DNA from: Aureivirga marina
Lineage (GTDB): Bacteria > Bacteroidota > Bacteroidia > Flavobacteriales > Flavobacteriaceae
Reading direction: 5' to 3'
NCBI RefSeq assembly: GCF_015767265.1
Contig: NZ_JADPIB010000003.1
Span: 310,001 to 374,000, forward strand
Length of the DNA: 64,000 nt
This document shows positions 44,888 to 53,552 of the stretch, piece by piece. The translations under genes and the position numbers were made by a program. Positions within the stretch are counted from its first letter, which is position 1. Each line of letters begins with the position of its first letter. The notes below the pieces were generated by a model, which had not been told where the DNA came from, made no database searches, and saw only the letters and a list, made by a program, of their open reading frames with translations.

Positions 44888-45678
44888 ATAAAACTTCTTT
44901 AATTTTCTTTAAATAAAATTCGTTAAAAGTCATTCCATTATGACCAAAATTTTCTATGGAAATTAAATTAATTTGTGGATGATTTTTTTTCAGTTTTAAT
45001 GAAGAATTAAAAGGAATCACTCTATCAGAAATTCCATGAAAAATCGTTATTGGTAATTTATTTTGTTTTAAATATTCATTAGAATCAAATTTATATTTTA
45101 AAATACTTTTAGGAATCCAAGAAAAATTTTGCTCCATAATATCTGTCAAACTAAAATATGGTGTTTGTAAAATTAATTGCTTTGGATTATTCTCTGAAGT
45201 AAGTTTCGAAGCCATTCCAGAACCTATTGAATAACCTAAAATTGTAATTTGATTTTCTGGATATTTTTTCTTGATAAAATCATAAACTATTTGATTGTCT
45301 TTAAAAAACTTGTTCTTCACTTGTTATCTTTCCATCACTTTTCCCATAACCTCGATAATCATAGACAAAAACATCATAATTTAAAGTATTATATACTTCA
45401 GCTACATTTCCCCAAGAATCTAAATTCCCTGCATTCCCATGCATATAAAAAATAATTCCTTTTGGATTTTCTACTTTAAATAATAACCCATTTAAAGATA
45501 CTTCATCTCTTACTTCAACGAAAATTTCTTCGAAATTATTAATGAATTGATATGAATGATTTTTTGAAAGTTTTGTTGGAATAAAAATTATTTTTTCTTG
45601 AAAAAAATATAATAAAACACAAATAATTAAATAAATAGAAACAAGTACAATTCCTGTCCCAATTAAAAACTTTTTCAT
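44886..45678 (-). pseudogene. Alpha/beta hydrolase (BEM46/DUF-type), frameshifted
   Basis: Two overlapping frames encode one membrane-anchored alpha/beta hydrolase. The first (from ATG 45678) has an N-terminal membrane anchor, LFKVENPKGIIFYMHGNAGNLDSWG and VFVYDYRGYGKSDGKITSEEQVF and stops at 45301. The second continues KDNQIVYDFIKKKYPENQ, with nucleophile GYSIGSG, acid FHGISDRVIP and histidine FGHNGM, ending at 44886. They join at a run of six T on the minus strand (45303-45308); removing one T gives a single frame of about 263 codons (...EEQVFKDNQ...). The complete catalytic triad suggests a recent lesion or a sequencing error. The family (BEM46-like) includes peptidases and esterases. Confidence 0.85.
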
Positions 45679-45784
45679 AGATCAATTTTAATAACTCAAT
45701 AAATATCTAAAATAATTCGTAAAACTAAATTATTTTACATTAATTTAACACATATTTTGCTATTAATATAAATAATTATTAAAA

Positions 45785-46243
45785 ATGGAAGATAAGTCTT
45801 ACAATAAATGGGATATTACTACAAAAATATTCTCTGCATTACTTACAATTATTGTTATCATAATCGGTATTTACCAATATTCTGAAAATAGTATTTTAGA
45901 ATTTAAAAGAGGATTTTATAGTACACAATTAGAACAGTATAAAAAACTAACTGAAATTACTGCAAAACTTAGCATAATAGACCCTGATTCAGTTAAAACT
46001 AGCTCTTTTACAAAACTAAAAAATGAATTTCGAATTTGTTATTATGGTACAGTTAATATGGTTTCTGATAAAAGAGTTGAAGAAGCTTTAATTAATTATT
46101 ATAAAAGTTTGGAAGAATTTGAATCTAAAATAATTGATAGTGATGAACTTCAACAAAAAGCATTAAACTTAACACAAGCATGTAGAAAATCAATATTAAA
46201 AACATGGAAACTAGATACAGAAAAAGAATACCTTTTAAATTGA
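45785..46243 (+). CDS. Small protein with one N-terminal membrane span, unknown family
   Basis: The 152-residue protein has one hydrophobic segment at about residues 14-32 (IFSALLTIIVIIIGIYQYS) and a helical soluble remainder rich in Lys/Glu. I do not recognise a domain. It is the first of three closely packed genes; its last 40 bases overlap the next gene, which suggests translational coupling. Function unknown. Confidence 0.55.
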   Translation: MEDKSYNKWDITTKIFSALLTIIVIIIGIYQYSENSILEFKRGFYSTQLEQYKKLTEITAKLSIIDPDSVKTSSFTKLKNEFRICYYGTVNMVSDKRVEEALINYYKSLEEFESKIIDSDELQQKALNLTQACRKSILKTWKLDTEKEYLLN

Positions 46244-46725
46244 ATATTTTTATTATTTTCATTGTAATATTCAATTTTCATGGCATATCACAAAACAGAA
46301 TTTATTCCCCAGAATTCACCCTCAATAAAATTAAAATAAAACCTGTCTCTAAATTTTCTAAACCAGATATTTTAGAAATACATATTCCTACGAATAATCC
46401 TAACACTAAAATCATTATAACTGAGCTTGTATTTAAAAGATATTTTAAACGAACTCCTTTATTTATCAGCAATAGTCAATGGAATCGAAGATGGGCAAGA
46501 ACAAAACCTAACGAACTGACACTTAAAGTTGAGAACAAAGAATATGTTAATATTTATCTATCTAATATATTTACTGATCTTCATCCAGCAGAACAACAGC
46601 TTTTAAGAAAATTTACACTCAAAATTACAAAAGCACATATCGTTCATAAAAATGGAGATATTGAACAAATAAGTGATAATGATTTTAGTTTTAATAAACT
46701 ATATAAATTCATTAGAAACAAATGA
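46204..46725 (+). CDS. Putative exported protein, unknown family
   Basis: The 173-residue protein has a basic n-region (METRYRKRIPFK) and a hydrophobic core (LNIFIIFIVIFNFHG) with a possible cleavage site after ISQ. The mature part is beta-rich with KPDILEIHIPTNNPN and ends in a basic tail. The ATG at 46204 is preferred; a TTG at 46240, overlapping the preceding stop, would remove the positive charges that a signal peptide needs. Its stop overlaps the next start by four bases. No domain recognised. Confidence 0.5.
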   Translation: METRYRKRIPFKLNIFIIFIVIFNFHGISQNRIYSPEFTLNKIKIKPVSKFSKPDILEIHIPTNNPNTKIIITELVFKRYFKRTPLFISNSQWNRRWARTKPNELTLKVENKEYVNIYLSNIFTDLHPAEQQLLRKFTLKITKAHIVHKNGDIEQISDNDFSFNKLYKFIRNK

Positions 46726-47213
46726 ATAAACAAATAAAAATTAACAATGATAGTTCTTTTCAAAAATTATTTTCAGTAAGGGAACAAATTTTAAAATGGA
46801 ATTTTGAAGAAGTCAAAGGAATTGGTTTTTTTAGAGGTCATGATATTTATGCACATGTTGAATTTAAAATATATAAATCCGAAGAACAAAACGGTTATAT
46901 TAAATGGAATATTTCTGATGATTTATTTCCTTATATAGTAGAACAAAATCAATTAAGAATTCTTAGCAATACTTGTTTAAAATTGAAAAATTATGTTGCT
47001 GCAATAAAAGGAATTGATATTAATCTAACTTTTGAAATCACTAATATTGGTTTTCATCCGACTTGTAATTGGTGGAAAGCTTCATATAATGCTTTTGTAA
47101 ATGGATTTATAAGTTGTTTTAATGAGGAATTATATCAAAAAAATAAATTAAAAAGCGACAATTATTTTAAAAATATTGATGATATAAAAATGGTTTTAGG
47201 ACAATCCCCCTAA
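46722..47213 (+). CDS. Conserved-looking small cytoplasmic protein, unknown family
   Basis: The 163-residue protein has no signal peptide. It has an alternating beta/alpha pattern: GIGFFRGHDIYAHVEFKIYK, then ISDDLFPYIVEQNQ, and GIDINLTFEITNIGFHPTCNWWKASYNAFVNGFISC. The layout loosely recalls the elongation factor G domain IV fold, but I cannot support that by a motif, so it remains unassigned. It is the third gene in the short operon starting at 45785 (ATGA overlap). Confidence 0.5.
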   Translation: MNKQIKINNDSSFQKLFSVREQILKWNFEEVKGIGFFRGHDIYAHVEFKIYKSEEQNGYIKWNISDDLFPYIVEQNQLRILSNTCLKLKNYVAAIKGIDINLTFEITNIGFHPTCNWWKASYNAFVNGFISCFNEELYQKNKLKSDNYFKNIDDIKMVLGQSP

Positions 47214-47375
47214 ATAACAAAAACTGTTTTTATAAACAAAACATTTTCTTTTAGTTTTTCATCATTAGTCTTACTTTAAGTATTTATAATAAGCTTTCAA
47301 AATAAAAAAGAAATCAGTTGAAATTAATCTTAATTTTAGCAGATTTTTTATTTCTATTCTATTTTCTTTTTTTTA

Positions 47376-47383
47376 TAAATTTG
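47376..47383 (+). promoter_or_regulatory. -7 promoter box before the 47424 gene
   Basis: TAAATTTG matches TAnnTTTG and lies 40 bases before the ATG at 47424, indicating that this gene has its own promoter apart from the three genes upstream. Confidence 0.5.
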
Positions 47384-47423
47384 CTTTGAAAAAGAAATTG
47401 TTATTATTTAAATCTAATAAAAA

Positions 47424-48497
47424 ATGCAAGAATACTTAGAGTTTGAAATTGAAAATGAAGAAAGATTTCATTTACTAAAAAATATCTTTCTAAAAATAAA
47501 AAGAGAAAAAGAAACTTATTTCAAAACAAATATCGAACCTTCAGATAAATTGGAAGATTGGAATCATTATTTAGATGAAAATGCAATTCAATATTTTAAT
47601 AAAAGAGAACTAATTCTTGATTCTGAAGAACAAAAAATCTATAATAAACTTTGGCATTTAACGGATCCACAAATAAGAATTCATCACCCGATGTTTAACA
47701 CAAATGATAATTGGAGTTTTGATGGAACAATAAGCACAATTTTCGAGGGTGAGTATGATTTAATCTCTATTGAAAAACATTACAATAAAGGGAAACTTAC
47801 TATTGAACAACATGGTATTCCATTTGGTGGAACGGAAAGTTTAGTTCAATTAATTGAAGCTTTTGGAAATAAAGTTACACATGATTCTTGGCATGAAGGG
47901 CCACACATTAGGCCAGAAATTAGTTGGAATTTTGAATTAGCGAAAAAACTAGTTAAAAATGGAAAAGGTGTTGAGCAGCTCTTAAAAAAACATAGAAAAA
48001 AATCAACTATTAAAATTGAAAAAGAATGGTTTGACTATGAGTTTGGTTATGTAAATATTGACACTAAAAATATATATTTAACGAATACTGGCAACTGGCA
48101 TGAAACTCGTAAATTAGATGAAAAATCTATTTACACCTCCAGAAAAAAGAATAAAAAAACAGGCTTCTCTTTTATTTTAATATTATTTGCTGTTTTTCTA
48201 CTAATAACATATTTTTTTAAAGAAGGTAATCTTATTTTAAATGGTTCTATCTTTTTAGGTTTAATATCTCTTATTTATGTCATTGATATTACATTTAAAA
48301 AAGAATATGGAGAACAATTTAAAATTCCATTTGAAAAAATTAAAGCAATACATTTATACGAAAAACATGCAAATATTTTTTTTAATGATAAAATGAATAA
48401 TCCAAGCTCTATCTTAATCACAGAAATTGATTCTAAAGGAATTATGATTTTAAAAAACCTAAAAGAGCAATTAGGAATGATATATTATAAAGACTAA
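47424..48497 (+). CDS. Membrane protein with two C-terminal spans, unknown family
   Basis: The 357-residue protein has a soluble N-terminal part of about 240 residues with conserved-looking tryptophan/glycine segments (EFEIENEERFHLLKNIFLKIK, HYNKGKLTIEQHGIPFGGTESLVQLIEAFG, DSWHEGPHIRPEISW) and two hydrophobic segments at about 246-265 and 270-290, followed by a 65-residue cytoplasmic-type tail ending DSKGIMILKNLKEQLGMIYYKD. I do not recognise the family. Its stop lies within the hairpin that ends both this gene and the opposite one. Confidence 0.55.
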   Translation: MQEYLEFEIENEERFHLLKNIFLKIKREKETYFKTNIEPSDKLEDWNHYLDENAIQYFNKRELILDSEEQKIYNKLWHLTDPQIRIHHPMFNTNDNWSFDGTISTIFEGEYDLISIEKHYNKGKLTIEQHGIPFGGTESLVQLIEAFGNKVTHDSWHEGPHIRPEISWNFELAKKLVKNGKGVEQLLKKHRKKSTIKIEKEWFDYEFGYVNIDTKNIYLTNTGNWHETRKLDEKSIYTSRKKNKKTGFSFILILFAVFLLITYFFKEGNLILNGSIFLGLISLIYVIDITFKKEYGEQFKIPFEKIKAIHLYEKHANIFFNDKMNNPSSILITEIDSKGIMILKNLKEQLGMIYYKD

Positions 48498-48518
48498 TTA
48501 AAATATTAGTCTTTTTTT
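48489..48518. terminator. Bidirectional terminator overlapping two gene ends
   Basis: aaagactaat (48489-48498) and attagtcttt (48505-48514) form a 10-bp stem with a 6-base loop and T on both outer sides. The left arm contains the stop codon of the plus-strand gene (48495-48497) and the right arm that of the minus-strand gene (48506-48508). Confidence 0.8.
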
Positions 48519-49945
48519 AATTTAAATTCTTCTCTTATTCTCAAAATTTCATTTTTAACCTCAACAAAATCTTCATCATTTAAAATATCATCAAAATTAT
48601 GTGTATGATATTCATTAGAAAATATATCACAACATTCATTTAAAATCTCTAAACAAGTATCTTTATTTCCTAATAATAAATTTGTTTTTGCCAAACCATA
48701 AAAAGGACCTGTATAAAAATTTTTACCTAAAGCTTTACTTTTTTCATATAACTTTTTACATTCTAAAAATGTTTCTTTATTCGTGTAGTTTTCAAAACAC
48801 TTAGCATATTCCATCAAAAAGTCAGCATAATGAATATATAACTGAAAATCATTTATTTCTTTTTCAGCATTTTCATAAATAGTATTTCCTTGTAAAAATA
48901 ACTTTTTCGCAGTTTCTTTTCTTCCCTTTTTTAAATGAATAAAAGCCATATCTTTTAATGTTTCACTTGCATAATGAGGATTTGTCCAAGTTTTTGGATT
49001 TACAATAATTGCATTTTGATAATAATTTAATGCTATTTCAAAAAACTCTAAATCCAATTCATGTTTTGCTATTTTATGAAAAAGATGGCCAATAGAAGTC
49101 AAAAAATGTTCATCTTCTAATTTTAAATTCCTTATATGTTTAGAAAGTTTTTTAATTTCTTTCCAAATTAATGCAACGTCTTCCTGAGAAATTCTACAAG
49201 TTTCTTCACTTGGATATTTAATCCATTCCGTAATTCTTGATAATGTTTCTATCCAATGAAAATAAATTATTGGATCTTTTTCAGCAAATGGAAGGATTAT
49301 TTTTTTAAAATCTGTCTGAAAATCTTTAAAATAAAATTGATAATTTTCAAATTTTAAACCTAAAAAACTATATTGTCTATCTAAAAAAGAATGAATTGCC
49401 ATACCATTAAAAGCAAAAAAACCTCTTTGATTTTCTTCTTTTCTTTCAATAATAATAGCTTCTAAAAGCAATTCTTTTATTTTATTCAAATTCTTTTTGG
49501 GAAAATCATTTTGAAGTTGGCATCGAACAAATATATTTTGTGCAATATCATTTAAAGTAGTAACACTTTCCTTATTTTCTTTTAAATATTGATTTAAATA
49601 ATCCAAACAAAGTTGATTATATTCTAATTTTTCTTGCTTTTGCTTTGAAACACTCGAAAGCATTTCATAAATATGTGCTTTGTAATACAAATATTGATCA
49701 AAATCTGGAGAAAGTATTTTAATATTTTCTACCGTTTTAAGTAAATCAAAAATCCAATCTAATTCGTTGAATTTTCCACACATATAATCATAATGACTTT
49801 GACAAAATTCTGAATCATATGTGTCTATCAAAATTTCTTTTTCTATTTTATCATCATTCTCTTTAATAAAAGAAAACAATTCATTTAAAGTGGGAACTTT
49901 TTCTTCGAAAGTATATTTTTTAATTAAATTTTCTAACGTTTTCAT
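48506..49945 (-). CDS. TPR-like helical repeat protein, cytoplasmic
   Basis: With the ATG at 49945 the protein has 479 residues and begins MKTLENLIKKYTFEEKVPT. An open frame extends upstream to a TTG at 49993 and an ATG at 49981 (MLFFIYFCEKSK), but these add a short hydrophobic stretch without signal-peptide character, so I prefer the later ATG. Residues 280-440 carry helical repeat pairs such as LDLEFFEIALNYYQNAIIVNPKTW, DMAFIHLKKGRKETAKKLFLQGN and GLAKTNLLLGNKDTCLEILNECC, consistent with TPR. The family is not recognised. It follows the oxidoreductase genes on the same strand and may be part of that operon. Confidence 0.6.
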   Translation of the reverse strand: MKTLENLIKKYTFEEKVPTLNELFSFIKENDDKIEKEILIDTYDSEFCQSHYDYMCGKFNELDWIFDLLKTVENIKILSPDFDQYLYYKAHIYEMLSSVSKQKQEKLEYNQLCLDYLNQYLKENKESVTTLNDIAQNIFVRCQLQNDFPKKNLNKIKELLLEAIIIERKEENQRGFFAFNGMAIHSFLDRQYSFLGLKFENYQFYFKDFQTDFKKIILPFAEKDPIIYFHWIETLSRITEWIKYPSEETCRISQEDVALIWKEIKKLSKHIRNLKLEDEHFLTSIGHLFHKIAKHELDLEFFEIALNYYQNAIIVNPKTWTNPHYASETLKDMAFIHLKKGRKETAKKLFLQGNTIYENAEKEINDFQLYIHYADFLMEYAKCFENYTNKETFLECKKLYEKSKALGKNFYTGPFYGLAKTNLLLGNKDTCLEILNECCDIFSNEYHTHNFDDILNDEDFVEVKNEILRIREEFKLKKD

Positions 49946-49989
49946 TTTTGATTTTTCACAAAAATAAATAAAAAACAGCATGATAAATC

Positions 49990-50649
49990 TCAAACTGTTA
50001 ATAATTCATTCCTACTCAAAATAATCAAATTTTCATCCGTTTTTTGAATTTTATAATTCAACTTCCATAAAACTTCTGCAACTTTCTTTCCTTTTATAGA
50101 TTTTAATTTTCGCAAAGGAGAAATAATCAAACCTAAAAAATCAAAAACTTTACTTACAGTTCCTTCCCATTTTCTTTCTAATTCTCGTTTTCCAACCAAA
50201 CCATTTGGACGTAAAATAATCGTTTTATCAAAATGTAAATCTTTTATAGAAACTTCCAATTCTGCTTTCATATTTCTATAATAATTTGAAGAATTTATAT
50301 CTTGCCAAGGAGAAGAAACCAAAGCATACGTTTTTATACTATTTTGTTTTGCACTTTTCGCAGCGTAAAACTGAAAAATATAATCCACTTTATATTGATT
50401 TTCCTTACTTCCTGCTTGACTTTTTGTAGTTCCTAAACAAGAAAATAAAACATCCCCTTTTATGTATTTTAAATAATCATTAAAATCTTCAAAATCTATT
50501 TGAAATTCTTTAATCTTTATATGTTCAAATTTAGTTTTTCTTCGTACAATCAACCGCAGTTCTGTACAATTTTCATCATCAATTAGATATTGAACTAAAT
50601 GTCCACCAACCAAACCTGTCGCACCAATAACAACTGCTTTATATTTCAT
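49990..50649 (-). CDS. NAD(P)-binding oxidoreductase, atypical SDR (HTATIP2-like)
   Basis: The 219-residue protein has the Rossmann glycine motif GATGLVGGHLVQYL (9-22), characteristic of atypical short-chain dehydrogenases/NAD(P)H-binding proteins, then FSCLGTTKSQAGSKENQYKVDY and LVSSPWQDINSSNYYRNMKAELE, with the tyrosine/lysine pair YYRNMK as a likely active-site remnant, and TIILRPNGLVGKRE. It resembles the HTATIP2/YwnB-type group. It starts three bases after the stop of the SDR gene, so the two are co-transcribed. The substrate is unknown. Confidence 0.82.
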   Translation of the reverse strand: MKYKAVVIGATGLVGGHLVQYLIDDENCTELRLIVRRKTKFEHIKIKEFQIDFEDFNDYLKYIKGDVLFSCLGTTKSQAGSKENQYKVDYIFQFYAAKSAKQNSIKTYALVSSPWQDINSSNYYRNMKAELEVSIKDLHFDKTIILRPNGLVGKRELERKWEGTVSKVFDFLGLIISPLRKLKSIKGKKVAEVLWKLNYKIQKTDENLIILSRNELLTV

Positions 50650-50652
50650 AAT

Positions 50653-51555
50653 TTAAAATTTTACATTTGTTGTTTTCTCTGAAACTTTCCATAATTTTTT
50701 CGCTACAACATCATCAAAAACCATTGGTTTTATTTTCACAAGTTTTGGATAACCAAACATTCCAAATCTTGGTCCGTAAAATTCCATTCCTTTCACTTCT
50801 GGATCTGTTGCAGCTTTTAATGCAGGTAAAGCTCCTTTATAAACTGGTTGTGCTAAAATTTTAGTCAACTTTCCTCCGATTCCAATTGTTTGTTGTCTTT
50901 CTGTAGCAGATAAACCCGGATGCGCAGCTATAGAAATAGCATCGATATTTTCCTTTTCAAATTTCAACTGTAAACTTCGCATGAAAATCATATTAGCAAG
51001 TTTACTATCTCCATAAGATTTCACTCGGTCATAAGGTCGTTTTTCCCAATTTAAATCATCAAAATCAATAATTCCCCAACGATAACCTCCACTACTCATA
51101 GTTACAACACGAGCATTTTTTGTTTTTTTAATCAGAGGAAATAATCTTCCTGTTAAAGCAAAATGTCCAAAATGATTGGTTGTCATGTGCATTTCTAAAC
51201 CTGAAGCAGTTGTTCCTTTTTCTTTTAAATTCACAACTCCAGCATTATTGATTAAAACGTCTAAATGTGTATATTTTAAGATAAATTCATTTGCAAATTT
51301 TTCAATAGAATTAAAATCCGTTAAATCTAAAGGAATCACATGTAAAGTTGTATCGGAATTTTGAATTTCATTTTTTATTCTTTCAACAGCTTTCCAACCT
51401 TTTTCTTCATTTCTACATGCAATAATCACATTTGCGCCTTTCTTTGCAAATTCCAAACTCATTTGAAAACCTAAACCTGTATTTCCACCAGTAATAATGA
51501 CATTTTTGCCTTTTTGATTAGGCATTTTCGTAGTATCCCAATTTTTATTTTTCAT
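50653..51555 (-). CDS. SDR family oxidoreductase (retinol-dehydrogenase-like)
   Basis: The 300-residue protein is a classical short-chain dehydrogenase: cofactor motif TGGNTGLGFQMSLEFAKKGANVIIACRN, NNAG around residue 98, catalytic serine in VVTMSSGGYRWG, YGDSKLAN as the YxxxK pair, and HPGLSATERQ after it. It matches the group annotated as retinol dehydrogenase or protochlorophyllide-reductase-like in heterotrophs, where the substrate is unknown. It is followed after three bases by the second oxidoreductase gene and preceded, behind a palindrome, by a Crp/Fnr regulator on the same strand. Confidence 0.9.
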   Translation of the reverse strand: MKNKNWDTTKMPNQKGKNVIITGGNTGLGFQMSLEFAKKGANVIIACRNEEKGWKAVERIKNEIQNSDTTLHVIPLDLTDFNSIEKFANEFILKYTHLDVLINNAGVVNLKEKGTTASGLEMHMTTNHFGHFALTGRLFPLIKKTKNARVVTMSSGGYRWGIIDFDDLNWEKRPYDRVKSYGDSKLANMIFMRSLQLKFEKENIDAISIAAHPGLSATERQQTIGIGGKLTKILAQPVYKGALPALKAATDPEVKGMEFYGPRFGMFGYPKLVKIKPMVFDDVVAKKLWKVSEKTTNVKF

Positions 51556-51596
51556 TGTGATTTGTTTTTTGCAAAGTTCTATATTAAGATACTACC

Positions 51597-51620
51597 ATTT
51601 CTGAAACTAATTTCAGAAAT
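51597..51620. promoter_or_regulatory. Palindrome between the Crp/Fnr regulator and the SDR operon
   Basis: atttctgaaa (51597-51606) and tttcagaaat (51611-51620) are a perfect 10-bp inverted repeat around a 4-base centre. It ends at the regulator stop codon and lies 42 bases upstream of the SDR start. Crp/Fnr proteins bind such two-fold sites, so this is a candidate operator; a transcript hairpin is the alternative, but no T-tract follows. Confidence 0.5.
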
Positions 51621-52174
51621 CAGAGTTTATGTTTTAATTTACTTAACCATTGTGGTGTAATTCCTAAGAAATCTGCAATATATTTTGATGGAATATTTTG
51701 AATAATTTGCGGAAAATTATCTTTTAAATAAACTAACATTTCTTCACTTGTAAGATTCGTCAATAATGTTCGAATTGTATTTTTTTGAAGAAGTGATTTT
51801 AAACCATAATCGTAAATAAATCGTCCATTTTTAGAATTTTCAAGAAAATATTCAAAATCTCTTTTATCAATTTCTAAAACAGTTGTATTTGTATAAGTTT
51901 TTAATTGGTAAATAGATTTACTTCCATGATAATAGGATTCCGCGATTGTAGCTAAAGGATGAAAAGAAGGAATAAAAAAATTAATTGCTTTTTCAGCGCC
52001 AGTTTTTGGATGAATAAAAAGTAAAACCATTCCTCCTTCTAAAATTAAATATAGTTTATTTACTTTTTCTCCATGATTAATTAAAACTTCATGACTTTTA
52101 AAGTTCTTTAAAGTTCCAATTTCTTTAAATTCATTAATTATTTCCTCTGAAAATTCGTGTTTTTGTTTTTTCAT
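51620..52174 (-). CDS. Crp/Fnr family transcriptional regulator
   Basis: The 184-residue protein has the cyclic-nucleotide-binding fold: FKSHEVLINHGEKVNKLYLILEGGMVLLF at residues 24-52 and FFIPSFHPLATIAESYY near residues 66-82, then a helix and a C-terminal helix-turn-helix SEEMLVYLKDNFPQIIQ, IPSKYIADFLGITPQWLSKLKHKL. The ADFLGITPxxLSKLK end is typical of the Crp/Fnr subgroup of Bacteroidota. The cAMP-contact RxxS is not evident, so the ligand may be different or absent. It lies directly upstream of the two oxidoreductase genes on the same strand and probably controls them. Confidence 0.88.
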   Translation of the reverse strand: MKKQKHEFSEEIINEFKEIGTLKNFKSHEVLINHGEKVNKLYLILEGGMVLLFIHPKTGAEKAINFFIPSFHPLATIAESYYHGSKSIYQLKTYTNTTVLEIDKRDFEYFLENSKNGRFIYDYGLKSLLQKNTIRTLLTNLTSEEMLVYLKDNFPQIIQNIPSKYIADFLGITPQWLSKLKHKL

Positions 52175-52221
52175 TTTATCAATTTAAAAAAATGAATTCA
52201 AAAATAGAATTAATCTCAAAA

Positions 52222-52254
52222 GAAAAAACCAGAAAGAAAATTCTTTCTGGTTTT
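52222..52254 (-). terminator. Terminator of the 52294-52815 lipoprotein gene
   Basis: aaaaccagaaag (52225-52236) and ctttctggtttt (52243-52254) form a 12-bp stem. On the minus strand a T-rich tail follows (complement of agaaaa). It separates the lipoprotein gene from the regulator gene. Confidence 0.8.
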
Positions 52255-52293
52255 GACTTTTATTAAAGTAAGTAATTTAGATGTAAGTTTCGT

Positions 52294-52815
52294 TTATTTT
52301 ATTTCGATTTTATAAAAATCTACTTGTGTTAAAGGTGTTCGTTTATTAAAAAAGAAATCTACATAAGTTGCATCATCTTCTTTTAGATTTACAGCGATTG
52401 TAGTTCTTCCCATTTCTTTATTTGTATTATCAAATGCTTTTAGTTTCAATTTCCCATCAAAATTCTTATTTGCAATTAAATACACAACAACTTTTGAAGA
52501 ATCTTTTTCTGATTCTCTTGCAGTTCTTCCTAATTCAAAATAGTTTGAAAAAATAGAATCTGTTTGAACATTTACTCGAGATAAACTTTTATCAAAACCA
52601 GAACTTGTTCCTTTAATCACTTCTCCTAAACCTTCACTCGCAGATTCTGCTGCTTCTTTTCCGTCGCTTTTTAATGCATCTCCTGCTCCTTTGATTAATT
52701 TAGATTTAATTGCTACTAAAGAATTACCTTCTTCTTCCGCTTTTGCTTTTTTTTCTTCTAAACTTAAACATGATGTTAGTGAACATGCAAAAATTAAAAC
52801 TAATAACTTTTTCAT
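52294..52815 (-). CDS. Small lipoprotein of unknown function
   Basis: The 173-residue protein has a lipobox SLTSC (Cys16) and is followed by a charged linker LSLEEKKAKAEEEGNS. The middle is a helical stretch GAGDALKSDGKEAAESASEGLGEVIKGTSSGFDKSLSRV, and the end is a beta-rich domain with VVVYLIANKNFDGKLKLKAFDNTNKEMGRT and FFFNKRTPLTQVDFYKIEI. I do not recognise a domain. It is monocistronic, with its own terminator. Confidence 0.6.
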   Translation of the reverse strand: MKKLLVLIFACSLTSCLSLEEKKAKAEEEGNSLVAIKSKLIKGAGDALKSDGKEAAESASEGLGEVIKGTSSGFDKSLSRVNVQTDSIFSNYFELGRTARESEKDSSKVVVYLIANKNFDGKLKLKAFDNTNKEMGRTTIAVNLKEDDATYVDFFFNKRTPLTQVDFYKIEIK

Positions 52816-52896
52816 TCTTTACAATTTGTAATAAATCAAATATAAAACATTGACAATAAACTAACTGATAACATTTTAACCTATTCTAATATTATT

Positions 52897-53535
52897 TTAT
52901 TCTTTATACAAATCTATCAAACGAAAACTATATGGAGTCCATAAACTATGCTTTAAACCTACATATTTAAAAGCATTATTCACCCAAGAATTACAAGTTT
53001 TAAAACAAGAATAACTTCCATTTGCTTTATAAAATTGGTCATCATAACCATATCCTTCATTTAGAAGTAATACTTTTTTATCATTTTCTATTTGAAATGC
53101 GTTTTCAAGATATGTATTCATTTTTTTTAATTCCACATCAGAAACAGCTATTTTAACCCAATCCGATTCTTGTCTATAAAACTCTGTCAAATGCATTAAA
53201 GTTTCACTTTTATAAAAAAGAGCTTTCATTGCATTTTTAAAAGTTAAATCACTCCAAGAAGGCGTATTTAAATAAAAATCTTTATCTCCCCAACCAAAAG
53301 CAATATATTTTGAATTGTTTGAAAAATGTAGTCCATTTTTTAGAGTGGAATTCATTTCGGAAACGGGTAAAACAATATCCAAATGCACACCATTTGTAGC
53401 TAAATAAATAATTTTATTTTTTTCTTCTGAAAGTTCTTTCGGGTGAATTGTTATATAAGTTGTAATTAAAGAAATTATTCCATAAAGAACTGGAATTAAT
53501 AGGAATCCTATTAAAATTCTCTTTATAATTTTCAT
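52897..53535 (-). CDS. DUF2459 / TIGR02117 family membrane protein
   Basis: I prefer the ATG at 53535 (212 residues, MKIIKRILIGFLLIPVLYGII), because the longer frame would start at a TTG inside the preceding gene. The N-terminus is a single membrane anchor. The body matches the DUF2459/TIGR02117 family: LATNGVHLDIVLPV, KYIAFGWGDKDFYLNTPSWSDL, MHLTEFYR, GSYSCFKTCNSWVNNAFKYVGLKHSLWTPYSF. The family is annotated by similarity only (urease-associated in some genomes) and its enzymology is unknown; the H, C and N residues could form a papain-like NlpC/DUF830 site. It follows the acetyltransferase gene with an 18-base gap. Confidence 0.82.
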   Translation of the reverse strand: MKIIKRILIGFLLIPVLYGIISLITTYITIHPKELSEEKNKIIYLATNGVHLDIVLPVSEMNSTLKNGLHFSNNSKYIAFGWGDKDFYLNTPSWSDLTFKNAMKALFYKSETLMHLTEFYRQESDWVKIAVSDVELKKMNTYLENAFQIENDKKVLLLNEGYGYDDQFYKANGSYSCFKTCNSWVNNAFKYVGLKHSLWTPYSFRLIDLYKE

Positions 53536-53552
53536 CGATTTTTTTATTCTTT

